From: Caloranaerobacter ferrireducens
GTDB taxonomy: Bacteria; Bacillota; Clostridia; Tissierellales; Thermohalobacteraceae
Assembly: GCF_001730685.1 (NCBI RefSeq)
Contig: NZ_MDJR01000004.1
Location: 62,001-126,000, forward strand
Direction of reading: 5' to 3'
DNA: 64,000 bases
Made by a program: the position numbers and the translations under genes. Each line of letters starts with the position of its first letter. Within the stretch, counting starts at the first letter, position 1. Below are positions 63,955 to 64,000 of the stretch, in pieces. Under the pieces are notes generated by a model that worked only from the letters and a program-made list of their open reading frames with translations, was not told the DNA's origin and made no database searches.

Positions 63955-64000
63955 ATTAGTCTTTCGATATTCGATTTTCGTCATTTGATATTGGCTATTC
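63955..64000. repeat. CGAAT-type microrepeat at the right edge
   Basis: TCTTTCGATATTCGATTTTC followed by GTCATTTGATATTGGCTATTC, running off the window. It lies upstream of prfB. Confidence 0.6.

Overview
The window is AT-rich, low-GC Firmicute DNA. It carries a GerA-type spore germination operon, two small spore-coat-like genes, a CIRCE-controlled groES-groEL pair, Rex, a BirA-regulated bioY, guanine and FMN riboswitches and a frameshifted prfB. This fits an anaerobic, motile or chemotactic, endospore-forming member of the Clostridia. I cannot name the species. Almost all genes lie on the minus strand; the plus-strand exceptions are two coat-like genes (6.6-7.3 kb), an ABC-F gene and bioY (30.4-33.3 kb) and one small ORF (34.9 kb).

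Layout. 0-4 kb: purine genes (pbuG-type permease, guaA, guaB) with two guanine riboswitches. 4-7.4 kb: a small membrane protein coupled to a frameshifted secreted DUF6973-like gene, larC1, and two coat-like genes. 7.4-13.1 kb: groEL-groES, an Ogg-type glycosylase, glutamate dehydrogenase and a P-loop/Asp23 fusion. 13.1-17.3 kb: gerAA-gerAC-gerD-gerAB behind a SigG-like promoter. 27.1-33.3 kb: chemoreceptor, rex, ABC-F gene, bioY. 33.5-43.6 kb: tsaD, a MacA/MacB-type exporter, the tsaE-tsaB-rimI operon, an aminotransferase and FMN-riboswitch ribU. 43.7-58.2 kb: an amidohydrolase overlapping a hybrid histidine kinase, then a sugar locus (DUF1861, GH130, DUF624, LacI regulator, GH13, ABC importer) and an MFS carrier. 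58.3-64 kb: tex, a second chemoreceptor and prfB.

The most striking region is 17.5-27 kb. Six very short Cys-rich peptide genes (33-40 residues, five of them starting MK[YF]I[VI]KP and the sixth MDYIVFP, each with a Tyr-Cys pair at residues 15-16 followed by Cys at 2- to 4-residue steps) lie in one co-oriented unit. The unit also holds a radical SAM/SPASM enzyme, a peptide-type ABC exporter, a GNAT acetyltransferase, a small HExxH metallopeptidase and a DUF4097 lipoprotein. Directly upstream is an agr-type quorum-sensing operon: a split sensor, AgrB, an AgrD whose ring-forming Cys is replaced by Ser, and a LytTR regulator. Paired direct repeats with LytTR-like 9-12-9 geometry lie upstream of the first peptide gene. 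I read this as a quorum-controlled multi-peptide RiPP (ranthipeptide/sactipeptide-like) locus.

Intergenic DNA is rich in repeats: (i) palindromic CGAAT-type microrepeats and GTACC/ACAGGGA runs, which also encode the C-termini of at least three proteins; (ii) a ~115 bp element in five full copies and one partial copy, with a DnaA-box-like centre; (iii) two inverted copies of a ~190 bp element holding twin hairpins whose stems differ by compensatory changes while both loops keep GTCC.
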